64,000 nt of DNA from Aequitasia blattaphilus (GCF_024721305.1 NZ_JAMXOD010000005.1:62001-126000), one strand, 5' to 3'. Counted from the first letter of the stretch, positions 30,101 through 36,385 are shown. The notes: generated from the letters alone by a model not told the origin. Program-made: numbers and translations.

Positions 30101-31211
30101 CAATTTCATACTCACTAGGATCTAATGCTCTGAAGCCTGCACCTGAACTGATTTGGATATTCTTAATGTTAATTACCTCTCCATCAGTTTTATAATCTGT
30201 TATCTGATCTTCTATCACATAACTTGTAATGCTTCTTCTGCCCGGAGCATTATCTGTTTCTCCAAAATTACCCTTAACTGCTAATTCGTATTGAGCTGTA
30301 AAACTGTCTGTGCCAAGTTGTCCATTTGCTTCTTTTACTAATTCGTTTTTGTCATCAACAATATTTTTGTCAATCGTCCACGCATCATTCGCACTTAGTG
30401 TTACCGTCGGATACAACTCTGGTTCGTAGTGATGTTCAGTACCAATAAGTTCGTAATGCAAACTTGGTGTCACATGATATGGATTATACAAATCACCATC
30501 TACAACTGTTCCACTTGGTGTAATGAAATTGTCTGTATCAAATATAACTCTTATACTTGCTGCATATCCTGTGTTTTGTGCTTTCAGATAGATACGAAGT
30601 GTATTACTGTTAATAAACTCTTCCCACTCTATTCCTTCACCTGTTGCATAGGCTGGTACATCCACTGTTCCTATATTACGTGGTCTTACAGTTCCAAAAT
30701 CAATATCAATGTATGGATTGTCAACTACAACGGATCCACCTGTGGAAACGTAATTATATTGCATTTCGTAAGTAAAGCTTTTACCGGTTTCAGTTTCAAT
30801 ACTATCTTGACCTTCTCCGTATGCAACGCCTTCTCGCATTTCAATAACTTTTGCTGCGAATGCACTGGCACCACCATCTACACTTTCTGGTTCCTCCGGA
30901 TCATCCTCTCCTTCTAGTCCCATCATAAATGTTGAAGTCTCTGGTTCCGCTGGCTCCGTTAGTTCTGTTGGCTCAGTAGGTTCCGTTGACTCTGGCTCTG
31001 ATATTACTTCGGGTTCTGTACCTCCTCCCTCTGTTAATTCATCACCTGTCTCATTATTTCCTGTAATCTCCGGATTTACAACTTCTGGATTGTTTCCGGA
31101 TTCTTCCACGATTTCCGTTTCCTCAGCCATTACCTGAAACAGATAATTGTTCGAGCTGGAGAAAAGAACCGCTGCGAGGAATAACGCAAGTAATCTTTTT
31201 CCCTTCTTCAT
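18141..31211 (-). CDS. Giant SpaA/SdrD-B-repeat cell-wall adhesin (4356 residues)
   Basis: This uninterrupted 13-kb gene encodes a wall-anchored protein. A signal peptide (cut near VMA, residue 29) is followed by a Pro/Glu/Thr-rich segment. An adhesin-like domain covers about residues 120-465. About 19 SpaA/Cna-B-type modules of ~120 residues cover about 466-2815. In these a Lys near each module start and a late Glu in YxxKETxAPxGY-like motifs suggest self-formed isopeptide bonds. Larger adhesin/DUF11-like domains span about 2816-3495. Five SdrD-B modules with the GDYVWxDxNxNGxQD calcium motif start near 3498, 3682, 3824, 3972 and 4118. The end has SVVKTGDNSN, a transmembrane helix and a basic tail, which is a TGD-type sortase signal. 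No sortase gene is in the window. A BTAD regulator gene lies divergently upstream. Confidence 0.92.
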   Translation of the reverse strand: MKKGKRLLALFLAAVLFSSSNNYLFQVMAEETEIVEESGNNPEVVNPEITGNNETGDELTEGGGTEPEVISEPESTEPTEPTELTEPAEPETSTFMMGLEGEDDPEEPESVDGGASAFAAKVIEMREGVAYGEGQDSIETETGKSFTYEMQYNYVSTGGSVVVDNPYIDIDFGTVRPRNIGTVDVPAYATGEGIEWEEFINSNTLRIYLKAQNTGYAASIRVIFDTDNFITPSGTVVDGDLYNPYHVTPSLHYELIGTEHHYEPELYPTVTLSANDAWTIDKNIVDDKNELVKEANGQLGTDSFTAQYELAVKGNFGETDNAPGRRSITSYVIEDQITDYKTDGEVINIKNIQISSGAGFRALDPSEYEIVKDANNIITGIKFFTFETYATDDNYIKAGEMKNTVYKYTVEYKADAYVVDGSEDPVYHTVNNNATLSYTLVGDVAGGNSSAAAVVLGGNKDKYQRNDVEINKFIQFGEDAKLPLNTVNKDKYRTGAVKFKLTNENGIAARKADGQPYGDLEVGADGSITISGLIVGNTYQLEEIIADNSSLKQPPSEKIQFKVPAPGDPVVLVKDGGYSVTVSEDEKGLDVINTVENTSGVEFVKKGIGASGGEAVALKGVVFAIKNEDNEAVATSDENGNVIFWDVVPGTYDIYEVSLNPTGKLADYEKIDAGTKKGSIDYDKAKLILEDYVVKGGKINRPSGTAGGWSGNVYTNVSKKGYVEFVKKDNKGQVIQSTSGTKGVFKLYGILTSAQTEELTDAELGKISVEEFKALATKNGWKTIDLTFDATAKKYKPSGAIKEGTYVILEEQAPVGYKIEGNGLKKVVVENGKTNNFEMKNTTLQRVRFVKSGEHFKEAVNGLTHFNGVTFEIYKANKANPDLKDEDNFTKIDSAVISKEDVSGRAISDIVYLEEGTYYYKETVGDAKGLFKTIDGFKSFTVNNQDSEIEVSVKNESNAAKIKIIKKDDADKTTPLGGAGYNVYLSTDTQFSKPLNASLLVTDENGVVETGLLEAGKDYVVREMTPPQGYELASDTIKVENLTVDTTREITFYNKKLHNLTVLKYKMGTDTLIDTATFTLKKGTASDSLKKTSKGTFVRENVVNGESYTVKETKAPTGYVGYKEEITFEIGTDKNDPDGNWEFDGDTNVLKVYNKPVSSVEISKYHNFDEAEYALLTNKAVTFALYVKEDGEYKLAKDINSKSLTGNTSNGKITFGNLDPDKTYYIKETLTPELAKLYELESIKLKSEGGETEIAPKDGYYPFVATSGKKIEISAYNKAIKSKVKLRKVSMPSNTKLVGVKFVLEKYNTETDKFEAVEEGTTNGNGTIEFNALLEKGRYRFVETVPKDHVNGDSRGTSTFDANGKETVTYDEFVIDDSNIGKTLSNYVGDNSIKNNKRGKLIVHKVGRYKGLADQFVDFDLKDVEFSLYEAGELSAAEFKTRYRDSDDTLVLVDTFITGEDGKDSLDNIKPGNYYLVETKGHDDFKVLEDPILITIESGKTTEKQVVNEPEKGIIYVEKVDSQFNLITSKAAQFEVYKKVKESDGYDTTITDADGETIYLKKDTSASPSATGDGSIIETSYSRDKDGKLVNNGTCGIGYTLPLKVGEIYYLKEIKAPDNYEIINEWTGPITIAEGRNDVQVVNQAKGGTGGGEGENEVRLQVKKITNLPGVAEDGGDISKEVPVDGVKYYVYKVLDTDAVAKLADRITNADLTSDKFTLVASGYTEDEGVYSSVLLEKNTQYIVREAEAGEYDSKSEGRNGNELVDVSSGDVRVGDTTTEDKNWAVVNVGEPKEGTITVYPQEGDEVTYVNPPKMGEFALKKAVNGISTTKKFSFKLYRQAKPEGTAKPDDSKWGSEYKTYSVGVNETILSGELSTDYIYKLVETVPAGYYFEGNGTTNVLERVFTLENGQIVGIDAQGKYQNFDTVSDAKASPITYTNSEKAVLNIQKYGTYIGENGNLITNHPLKDVVFKIYTDAGYTNEIDYSKVEFVSSRGAVVDDGIQVNSTGKISIKLEKGTYYVSEYSVGAESKKLGFVNPEANTVVQNKTLEYGQTTENTLTFDNVSTYGRFKALKIDAYTEDRVLDGATFTLGTMDNDTFKEYKVDNKAITYTSKNGGIVVSGLLPEGNYYLKETKAPGIDNEYSAGEVFGPFVVEKGEVKDYSTSNPMKNWKNFQIKVIKKSSKKDNVDQILLDGAKFELYDEPATENGRKAIAEGVTKNGELTFDVLLNLESSDNTERTFYIKEIEAPKGYVMQDREFEVKVTAEAIQESGKIVAIEKEIENVVIPTIQLKKVGDLEGDESGLQDVTFTLYEVGDDGEVITTKSVSNKTGQDGVVKFNAFDDKALKGGKWYAVKETAVPAEYSKNFNPSNAPYFYFQAENDKTVTTYYTKVKVVDGKIVGDGEESTASVENKSGTVRLSVITKDGNAARDAAGETLTNLTSSCYAILKKDANGNYVPYNDKNFKDLGSKVSSGWFQVGASGFNSDFLLYEGDYKLVKLSNDMTDAEKAGLEDVLADIKAKKGDLTIYGKAASGDTVLFEATKESEEAMTFTVTKDAIEDGTNISKVYYNDPLGSLTVTKYGYYDHDGEKLNKVELPNVGFTFKKGQDSITDTKGDGKTDNDGMIKYELLSHGAYKLTETSLPEDSKYKMNQEAEAGIDLSVGMKDDKVVLLSELTTSEDITAYLDRTQEVYNPSIKGKLRIIKTDANDAIIPLAGDEQIVFEIYKIVDGKPAAKASGKVVIDKDNYSESKDGIFSELLDEGSYVIKETETKAGYKLHEGFIQDALGKNLVVELKPCQDEKTIKDKNINTTTVKNTRYGGYDSKPAINKYVVEDGQISLTDQDNLLNDKGDDLTVDFVINDYAIGDNDYELKEFTVIDDGITFYDEQKIKGGNKVEFTEDSDGKIKDFVINSVTLAKAENQDGSAATATVYYAKTKTGAEFDWIAKATNVSLEDVSTVTIGDNARAIKIVYGNTKEGFKTDGYTMNVTFMNRSKWSKDELSSKNPILRIENTAKVNYREMIYNAVSEAGPVYLKDKVDGKAGIVKAATSGQPYIEFKEPDSKRALAEIYTSIVSADKEFTAGDSINYKIDVKVDKDSPTTLDQPVVAFRMPLDTVLMKDSNSSNIKVVIRDKDGNILSEPSENSVYTVTEQSQYKGEDIKAIYNIENLTYQEKTGSSTKQYILQFNDTVKMNPGDYMEITFTGKISNDEKAVNDSLILVGYLGSNHTLVPSGRNPHGTSFTSSEGRDLLANDMIHSAINTGAVEHLNRAVAAGLKNSSNVKYAKYIGKSQEELDKGQNYNLTVSPGDTIYYKLVAYNNSNTKMTNVRLLDTLPVKGDTMVLTDAERGTNIGNKKVEIVDVILPEFTTKGVKVASQKVYGYDAAAKPKTTMLMKTEDSWTTNGFADYTNDLSSLGDASAVGFDIVFNEDATFNQGDSYAVYIGVQIPDIKASEIEDYLGKQLRNSVAGASFRKVEGDADKEIGADNRSEPDPVTAMIDLGNGAITGVVWEDVDGNGLNEEGIDKKIENAQVDLYKTEYYKSPNGKETIKTVTKVTNGLNQNSMPYITGADGRYLFENLEVSKLKVTSSDKFYSTNPEDYIGNRYITYHIEVSKVDESLTATHRQIGNKNGEAADAYANNHQKTDDSDITFGGVSPEIQLYYEDVDKKVVGETRKDIDAGYTEAYAIGDYVWIDNNANGLQDAGEPGLNGVRVNLYTVDEKGEVSKKAIDSTTTTGNGAYKFNKLCRGQYVVEFDVSEFYRDPVANTEDVSKYIFTTPNVGEDDEKDSDAEIKTSSDQIMRSHVIDLTPERLKGVTEDLSIDAGLVEYSALGGYAFDDMDYDDLQKDDARYVPLLGTKVTLYELDGDKIGAKVAETTVDEKGYYFFDKLQMDKDSKDYTVLFEIPDEYKLVSPNKDSDDGAEFAGAIQPGAKDSNIDSDAIQGSKDNEARIKRINLPKGMTSTTWCVGARKISTVGDYVWNDVNKDGYQDDAETGVQDIPVVLQYREKLDADKWGEWKTKARTTTDADGHYEFTDVESSSEYVREFRVVFEFEERTRVTKLNAQTNEAGEAVTAETDSDMNTEYSANVIDGNKGGYVTRAFTLDYGQTDMTWDAGIFYPISEIRGVAWFDADFNGKREESEVKLPNVIATLERYRMGASKMAMTAAEDSSAADSMLDDGNWEEVTSMKTGADGKYEFLGLDADNYRIKFTYPEGYTATRYNNVFTDGGDKVDSDASKRTSDTHVFYSKLFYLEEDDKVEDIDAGAYAPKNTVIPEEKTVTEYNEVKKSIPNEVTKYEQGEKTTHVTTRTNAASRSVVKTGDNSNILLWVLTLATSMAIIVGVGGVTKQRKKRKSKDNS

Positions 31212-31520
31212 GAATCTACCTCCTTATAATAGTCTCTATAAAATGAATTGTTAGGTCGGCTACTTTGCTAAATAATAAACGCACTGCTACCTATATCTAT
31301 ATTACATAATATAATTATATGACCGAACCGTTACATAGTCGTTACACGCCATTAAACTTTTGATGATTCGCGACTTTTTTTTGCCTTTCTACTGCTTTTT
31401 TTCTTTTTTCTTTATAAAACTACATATATTTTGTAAGTGAAGATATTTGATTAAAATGACTGAATGGTATATATTTATGTATATACTTTTATTTTTAGAA
31501 TCATTAGGAGGAATCTAAAT
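31212..31520. promoter_or_regulatory. Divergent control region between giant adhesin and BTAD regulator
   Basis: These 309 bp hold no gene. The side next to the adhesin has a GGAGG site before its ATG, and a -10 element preceded by two heptamer repeats (annotated separately). The side next to the regulator is a long A/T-rich stretch with pyrimidine runs and several possible -10 boxes, ending in an AGGAGGAA site before the ATG at 31521. Confidence 0.7.
31314..31346 (-). promoter_or_regulatory. SARP-type operator/promoter of the giant adhesin gene
   Basis: Read on the minus strand, two copies of TGTAACG (31346-31340 and 31335-31329) have an 11-bp period and lie 9 bp before a perfect TATAAT (31319-31314). 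No good -35 box is needed in this arrangement. Streptomyces SARP regulators bind heptamer direct repeats of 11-bp period about 8 bp before the -10 box, and the divergent gene encodes a SARP/BTAD-type protein. Binding is an inference. Confidence 0.65.
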
Positions 31521-32720
31521 ATGAAAAACAATAGTACTAAATATCTAAAAATCTCTATGTTTGGAGAATTCAGCATAAAAAACGAACACCACTCACTGAC
31601 AGCTTCAAAACAAAGTGGATTAACAAGCTTTTTGTTACTTGGTTATCTGTTTTCCAATAAAGGAAATGATATTACAAGCGATATGTTGATTGATGTCCTT
31701 TGGCCTGAGGGTGAAAGCAACAATCCACAAGGTGCCCTTCGCACACTTCTCCATCGTACAAAGAAGCTGTTACAGCCCTTCTTTCCAGGAGAAGATGTGG
31801 AATTATTGACAAAAAATAATAATATCTACACCTGGAATCCCGATATCCGTCTTTATATAGATATTTTTGAATTTGAAAAAAGTGCTCACAGAGCCTTTCG
31901 TGAGCCGGATCAAACAAAACAATTTGAACTTTTAGAAAAGGCAAACGCGCTCTATAAGGGAGACTTTCTTCCTATGTTTTCTCACCATTCTTGGGTTATG
32001 TTCCGTAATAATTACTATGGCAACCTCTTTATTAAAACGGTAAACCTGATATGCTATCACCTTTCTCAGGAGAAGGAATACGAAAAGACTTTAGAGCTTT
32101 GTAACAAAGCTTTAGACTACTCTCCTTCCACCGATGAAACGCTGCATAAACAGAAGATTTTTACCCTTTTAAATCTCGGTAGAGCACAGACCGCATTAGA
32201 ATATTATTACTCTCTTTTAGCACTGTTTAATAATAGTTATGGTCTTGACATAACCGAGTCTATGGCGGATGTATACGAGGCAATCTTAAGCAGTATGCCC
32301 AACCAATTTCAAACCCTCTCTTCTCTTGATGAAACCCTTCGAAGCAGAAAGGTTGTTTCCGGAAGTTTTTACTGCAATTTTGATATTTTTCAAAATATAT
32401 ATCAGATCAATCTTCGTTCTGCGAGACGTACGAGAAGCCGTTATTATTTAGTACTTTTAACCCTTAATGAGTCTGATGAACGTTCTATCATTACAGAAGA
32501 TTTAAAAGAAGAAATGGATATCCTGCATACAATTATGCAGAAAAAATTAAGAAGCAATGATGTGTATACAAAATCTAGCATTTGCCAATACTCACTCATT
32601 ATCAATTCACCAAACGAGGGAGGCGCCGAGGTAATACGCCATCGTATCGAGGACAGCTATTTGAAAAAAAGAAAGCATCCTAATATCGAGCTACACGTTG
32701 ATTTTAAAGAAATTGTTTAG
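31521..32720 (+). CDS. SARP/BTAD-family transcriptional regulator
   Basis: This 399-residue protein has an N-terminal OmpR-like winged helix (residues ~8-100, with LIDVLWPEGESNNPQGALRT). A bacterial transcriptional activation domain of TPR type follows (~105-250, with DIFEFEKSAHRA and LEKANALYKGDFLP). The C-terminal ~130 residues resemble a degenerate cyclase (GGDEF) fold without GGDEF residues. The ATG at 31521 has a perfect AGGAGGAA site; 19 upstream in-frame codons are not used. It is divergent from the giant adhesin gene and is the obvious candidate activator of that gene. A terminator follows. Confidence 0.85.
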   Translation: MKNNSTKYLKISMFGEFSIKNEHHSLTASKQSGLTSFLLLGYLFSNKGNDITSDMLIDVLWPEGESNNPQGALRTLLHRTKKLLQPFFPGEDVELLTKNNNIYTWNPDIRLYIDIFEFEKSAHRAFREPDQTKQFELLEKANALYKGDFLPMFSHHSWVMFRNNYYGNLFIKTVNLICYHLSQEKEYEKTLELCNKALDYSPSTDETLHKQKIFTLLNLGRAQTALEYYYSLLALFNNSYGLDITESMADVYEAILSSMPNQFQTLSSLDETLRSRKVVSGSFYCNFDIFQNIYQINLRSARRTRSRYYLVLLTLNESDERSIITEDLKEEMDILHTIMQKKLRSNDVYTKSSICQYSLIINSPNEGGAEVIRHRIEDSYLKKRKHPNIELHVDFKEIV

Positions 32721-32754
32721 CGTTCCTTTCCAGAACCACTCATGCGCGCACATC

Positions 32755-32785
32755 AAAAAGGAAGGTGCATTGCACCTTCCTTTTT
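32755..32785 (+). terminator. Terminator after the BTAD regulator
   Basis: A long inverted repeat (AAAAAGGAAGGTGCA / TGCACCTTCCTTTTT) with a T-run serves both this gene and the convergent GGDEF-EAL gene. Confidence 0.9.
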
Positions 32786-32806
32786 AAATTCTATCAATTC
32801 GCTATT

Positions 32807-35026
32807 TTAGCCTCGCATATTTACAATATCTAACAACTCTTTTTCATTAATTACTTTGTAAAGATAGAAGCCTTGAAGTTTATCTTCGCTTCCTTCCATA
32901 CAGAATTCGTACTGCTCTTTTGTCTCAATTCCATTCACACAGATTTCCTTATCCATTGAATGACATAGCTTAATAATTAATTCCAAGAACTCTCTGGATA
33001 TCGGATTGGATAAATCTTGAATCAAATTCCTGGATGTAGTAATTTGATCAATTGGAAGCTCCTTCAATTGGAGGAAGGATGCGTTTCCACCTCCAAAACC
33101 ATCCATCGTTACTTTTATTCCGATTTCTCTTAAGCCTTTACATACTAAATGCATTCTGTGAGGTATACGCAGCGCAATACTTTCGGATATTGAAACAATT
33201 ACATTGGCCGGATTCACCTTTGTTTCTTTCAGAATTTCTTCAAATCGAGTCAAAACATCTCGTTGTTGTATTTGTTTCTCTGAGAAATTCAAGCACATTT
33301 TGAACTCAGGATATCCTGACTCGTTAATCCTTTTAAGCAAATTCAGTGCCGTTCTCGTAACGTGGTCTCCTATCGGAACAATAAGTCCCAGGTATTCTGC
33401 TAAAGCCAAAAATTCTTTTGGCAAAAGTACCTTCTCCTGATCTCGATCTCGAATTCGAAGCAATGCTTCTACTCCCTCAATCTTTTGATTTTTATGATTT
33501 ACTATAGGCTGGTAGTGAATCTCAATACCTGAGAATCCATTCTTCATTGCTCGTCTTAAGACCTCTTCGGTATCGGATCTCATCTTTGTAGAATCAGACA
33601 TAGCCTCTTCATAAATCTTATACTGATTTTTTCCTCTTCTCTTCGCCTCATACATAGCTACATCAGCGCGCTTTAAAATTGTTTTACTACTTACGTTTTC
33701 CCCTGGATAAGTTGCAACTCCTACGCTCAGTGTACAATAAAATTCTTTATTCATAGCCGTCCAGGGTTCCGTTGCTCTTTTGTGTATTTTCTTAAGAATT
33801 TCCTCTATATCAACCTCTACATCATAGTCTAAAATGATAACAAACTCGTCTCCACCATAACGGAAAACCTCATGGGGAGATTCGAATATTTCCTGCAGCC
33901 AGCTCGCAAAGGTTTGAAGCATTGCATCACCATACTCATGCCCATAGCAATCGTTGATCACCTTGAAATCATCCATATCAAGGAAAAGTAAATATCCTGT
34001 TTTATTCTCCCTGATTGCCCCCTCCATAGCCAAGCTCAAACGCTCATCACAGTAATATCTGTTTGACAATTTTGTAAGATAATCTGTAAATGCCATGCGT
34101 TCTACTGCTTTTCTACTCTCATTCAATTCTTCGTCTGTATGCTGTCTTGCGATTACGGTTGAAATAAGATTGCTGATATTGTTTAAAAATCTTACGGTAT
34201 CCTCATCCCATGTACGTTCAATCACACAGTCATCAAAACACACAAAACCATAGTGTTCCCCATTTAAATAAACCGCAAATATTGCAGATGCAATTAACCC
34301 CTCTGCTTCAAACTCTTCTTTACAGTTTTCCGGTATATTTCCAAAATCTACCAGTAAAGATCCTGTTGTTTGCAATGCAACATAGATTTCCGGCATACCT
34401 GTTTCATAAGTCACATTGTAATCCAAGTCCATAACCGAGCTGATGCCACTATTCGTCCATTCATAGACCACCTTACAGGTTATATGCTCCTCATCATCTT
34501 TAAACAGCAGTGCTCTGCTTGTATCCAAATACTCTCCCGTTCGATCCAGAATAATCTGAAGGGCATGATCCAAGTCAGAATTATGAAGAGTGAGCAATAT
34601 ATCATTTAAAACAACTTGTTGTCTATAATGATTATTTAAAAGCTTTTCATCAAGGGTATCATACAGTCCACTTGTAATAGCGGTGTCGTAAGTGACTACA
34701 TTTCCTTTTTCATCCCGATTCACTGTGTTGTATTCAACAACTGATATGCATTCTCCATTTTTCTTAATGAGACGATAGTAAAGTTTAAACTCATTGACAT
34801 TTGCAGTCTCATAATCACTAATCGTTTTACTCAGCACCACTTTATCATCTGGATGTACCAGATCAAACCACTTTACTTTACCTGTCAAAAAATCTTCTCT
34901 ATCATATCCGTAAATCGACACGTTATTTGTAACATATAATGTCTTCCAGTTATCTTTTTCATGACTTAGGCGAAATACAACTGCCGGAATATGTTCCAGC
35001 ATTTCTTTTACGTCTACTTTGCTCAT
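32807..35026 (-). CDS. PAS-GAF-GGDEF-EAL protein with degenerate EAL domain
   Basis: This 739-residue soluble protein has a PAS domain (~1-125), a GAF domain (~140-300), a GGDEF domain (~310-470) and an EAL domain (~490-739). The cyclase signature RYGGDEF (near residue 391) is intact. In the EAL domain the EAL motif (near 520), LNFSEKQ and SES are kept. The DDFG motif reads DGFG (near 641), the catalytic Lys of the KID motif is Thr, its Asp is Ser, and the general-base Glu of the EGVE motif is Asn (near 697). It probably makes c-di-GMP but does not hydrolyse it. Input signals are unknown. Confidence 0.88.
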   Translation of the reverse strand: MSKVDVKEMLEHIPAVVFRLSHEKDNWKTLYVTNNVSIYGYDREDFLTGKVKWFDLVHPDDKVVLSKTISDYETANVNEFKLYYRLIKKNGECISVVEYNTVNRDEKGNVVTYDTAITSGLYDTLDEKLLNNHYRQQVVLNDILLTLHNSDLDHALQIILDRTGEYLDTSRALLFKDDEEHITCKVVYEWTNSGISSVMDLDYNVTYETGMPEIYVALQTTGSLLVDFGNIPENCKEEFEAEGLIASAIFAVYLNGEHYGFVCFDDCVIERTWDEDTVRFLNNISNLISTVIARQHTDEELNESRKAVERMAFTDYLTKLSNRYYCDERLSLAMEGAIRENKTGYLLFLDMDDFKVINDCYGHEYGDAMLQTFASWLQEIFESPHEVFRYGGDEFVIILDYDVEVDIEEILKKIHKRATEPWTAMNKEFYCTLSVGVATYPGENVSSKTILKRADVAMYEAKRRGKNQYKIYEEAMSDSTKMRSDTEEVLRRAMKNGFSGIEIHYQPIVNHKNQKIEGVEALLRIRDRDQEKVLLPKEFLALAEYLGLIVPIGDHVTRTALNLLKRINESGYPEFKMCLNFSEKQIQQRDVLTRFEEILKETKVNPANVIVSISESIALRIPHRMHLVCKGLREIGIKVTMDGFGGGNASFLQLKELPIDQITTSRNLIQDLSNPISREFLELIIKLCHSMDKEICVNGIETKEQYEFCMEGSEDKLQGFYLYKVINEKELLDIVNMRG

Positions 35027-35083
35027 TTCATTCTGCTCCTCTTATGCGTTTTAAACTATTATATCTCATTTTTACCACTAAAA

Positions 35084-35115
35084 AAAGAGTTTAAGGCCAA
35101 AACCACAAACTCTTT
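35084..35115 (-). terminator. Terminator after the acetate transporter
   Basis: A 9-bp stem (AAAGAGTTT / AAACTCTTT) carries a T-run on the minus strand, just after the stop at 35126. Confidence 0.8.
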
Positions 35116-35125
35116 CTTTTATCTT

Positions 35126-35731
35126 CTAACCCCTTTGAATAATTGCTTTGCCTACCGGCAGCACTACTTTGTTGTAATGAGCATTTAAAACAGCTGCTCC
35201 TGATCCATAAAAAGAAAAAAGCGCAATTAACAACTCAGAATATGCTGCTAGTGTATGGGAAAATTCTGGTAAGATTTCAAAAGAACTCATACTAAGTCCT
35301 AAAAACAAAAAGTCAATTAACACAAAGATTGAAAACAACACCTTATGTGTTCCTGCCGCTCCGTAAGTCATGAATAGAGTGAAAATCAAATAACCTACGT
35401 ATAAAAATCCCATTTGCTTCATATCAATTGCGTCCTTCATTTCTTTTCCAAACACACCGTACTTTATCAGCCAGTCTGACGCAACAACCAACCAAAAGAA
35501 ACCGTATGCTCCAAATGCGGTGCTTCCAAAGGTATTGTTTAGCTTTGAATCGCTAAAAGATGCATATAGCTGTGCTAAACCTCCCAGAAAAATTGCTACG
35601 GGTAAAACATAAGACACCTCCGATGTAATCCCCAACTTCTGACTTGATGCAACTAAAGTCACCATCGCCAGGCCAAAAAGTCCTATTGCGGACGGATCGG
35701 CCACCTTAACCTCTACTACTTGTTTTTCCAT
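35126..35731 (-). CDS. satP: Acetate/succinate transporter (GPR1/FUN34/YaaH family)
   Basis: This 201-residue membrane protein has six predicted transmembrane helices. The family motif at the start (KVADPSAIGLFGLAMVTL) corresponds to the NPAPLGLxGFG motif. FGSTAFGAYGFFWL lies in the middle. Members carry acetate, succinate or protons. It is a single gene on the minus strand between the XRE regulator gene and the PAS-GGDEF-EAL gene. Substrate preference is an inference from the family. Confidence 0.88.
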   Translation of the reverse strand: MEKQVVEVKVADPSAIGLFGLAMVTLVASSQKLGITSEVSYVLPVAIFLGGLAQLYASFSDSKLNNTFGSTAFGAYGFFWLVVASDWLIKYGVFGKEMKDAIDMKQMGFLYVGYLIFTLFMTYGAAGTHKVLFSIFVLIDFLFLGLSMSSFEILPEFSHTLAAYSELLIALFSFYGSGAAVLNAHYNKVVLPVGKAIIQRG

Positions 35732-35800
35732 TCCCTTAACTCCTTTTTTTGTATTCTTCGAAATACTCTATCATATGGTTGCAAGTAGCGCAAGGTGTTG

Positions 35801-36385
35801 TTAGACGATTTGGTAAAAAAGTCCTTTTGTGGTACTATAGTATACTAATTTCCCATGACTAATCCTTGGAATTCGGACCTGTAGTCCCCATTCTGGATAT
35901 TGCTTCTTTAACAATAAAGTATCACCATTTAAAAGTGCAACAAATGGAATATAATTTTCCTTTGTCATCTCATGATTCGAAGTAATATAGTAATCATTTT
36001 CAATCAGTTCCACTGTCAATTTTTCTTCTTCAGCTGCTTTTTTTGGTTCCAGCTCTGAAATCTTTTTCCCACAACAAGAGATGTTTGCTTCTCCTGTGGA
36101 TGTAAGTAAATTCCCACAGGAAGGGCACACATAAAATTTTATGTTTTTCATATTGCCTCCTACGAATTGTCCGGCTTCCATGTCCCCCGACAGAAGAGTT
36201 TCCATGTCAATGCCAAGTATATTTGCCAGTTCCGGAAGTAAGGATACATCTGGACATCCCAGCCCTCGTTCCCATTTGGATACCGTTTTATCACTAATAT
36301 TCATAGAATCCGCTATATTCTTTTGTGTCAGTCCTTTTTCTTTTCGAATTCTGAAAATCAATTGACCTGTTTTATCGCAATCCAT
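35801..36385 (-). CDS. XRE regulator fused to a desulfoferrodoxin-like domain
   Basis: This 194-residue protein has an N-terminal XRE helix-turn-helix (residues ~6-65, QKNIADSMNISDKTVSKWER). It then has CPSC at 87-90 and CC at 104-105, the spacing of the centre I iron site of desulfoferrodoxin. A superoxide-reductase-like fold follows (~120-190). In that fold HEMTKENYI (His138, Asn144) replaces the two-His motif, and YYSTTKGLF (Ser184, Lys187) replaces CxxHG, so the reactive iron site is lost. Members of this HTH family that I recall keep those ligands. A role as a redox or metal sensor is an inference. Target genes are unknown. Confidence 0.75.
   Translation of the reverse strand: MDCDKTGQLIFRIRKEKGLTQKNIADSMNISDKTVSKWERGLGCPDVSLLPELANILGIDMETLLSGDMEAGQFVGGNMKNIKFYVCPSCGNLLTSTGEANISCCGKKISELEPKKAAEEEKLTVELIENDYYITSNHEMTKENYIPFVALLNGDTLLLKKQYPEWGLQVRIPRISHGKLVYYSTTKGLFYQIV

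Noticed and set aside
30429-30917. A 162-codon plus-strand open frame opposite the start of the giant adhesin gene
   Set aside because: Its protein is rich in Cys, Ile and Trp with no domain, it has no good ribosome-binding site, and the opposite frame is a clear signal-peptide adhesin. Similar shadows run through the whole gene.
18141-31211. Possible CRISPR-like or minisatellite arrays inside the giant gene
   Set aside because: Modules are ~360 bp and diverged at DNA level, and they keep the reading frame. They are protein repeats, not short regularly spaced repeats.
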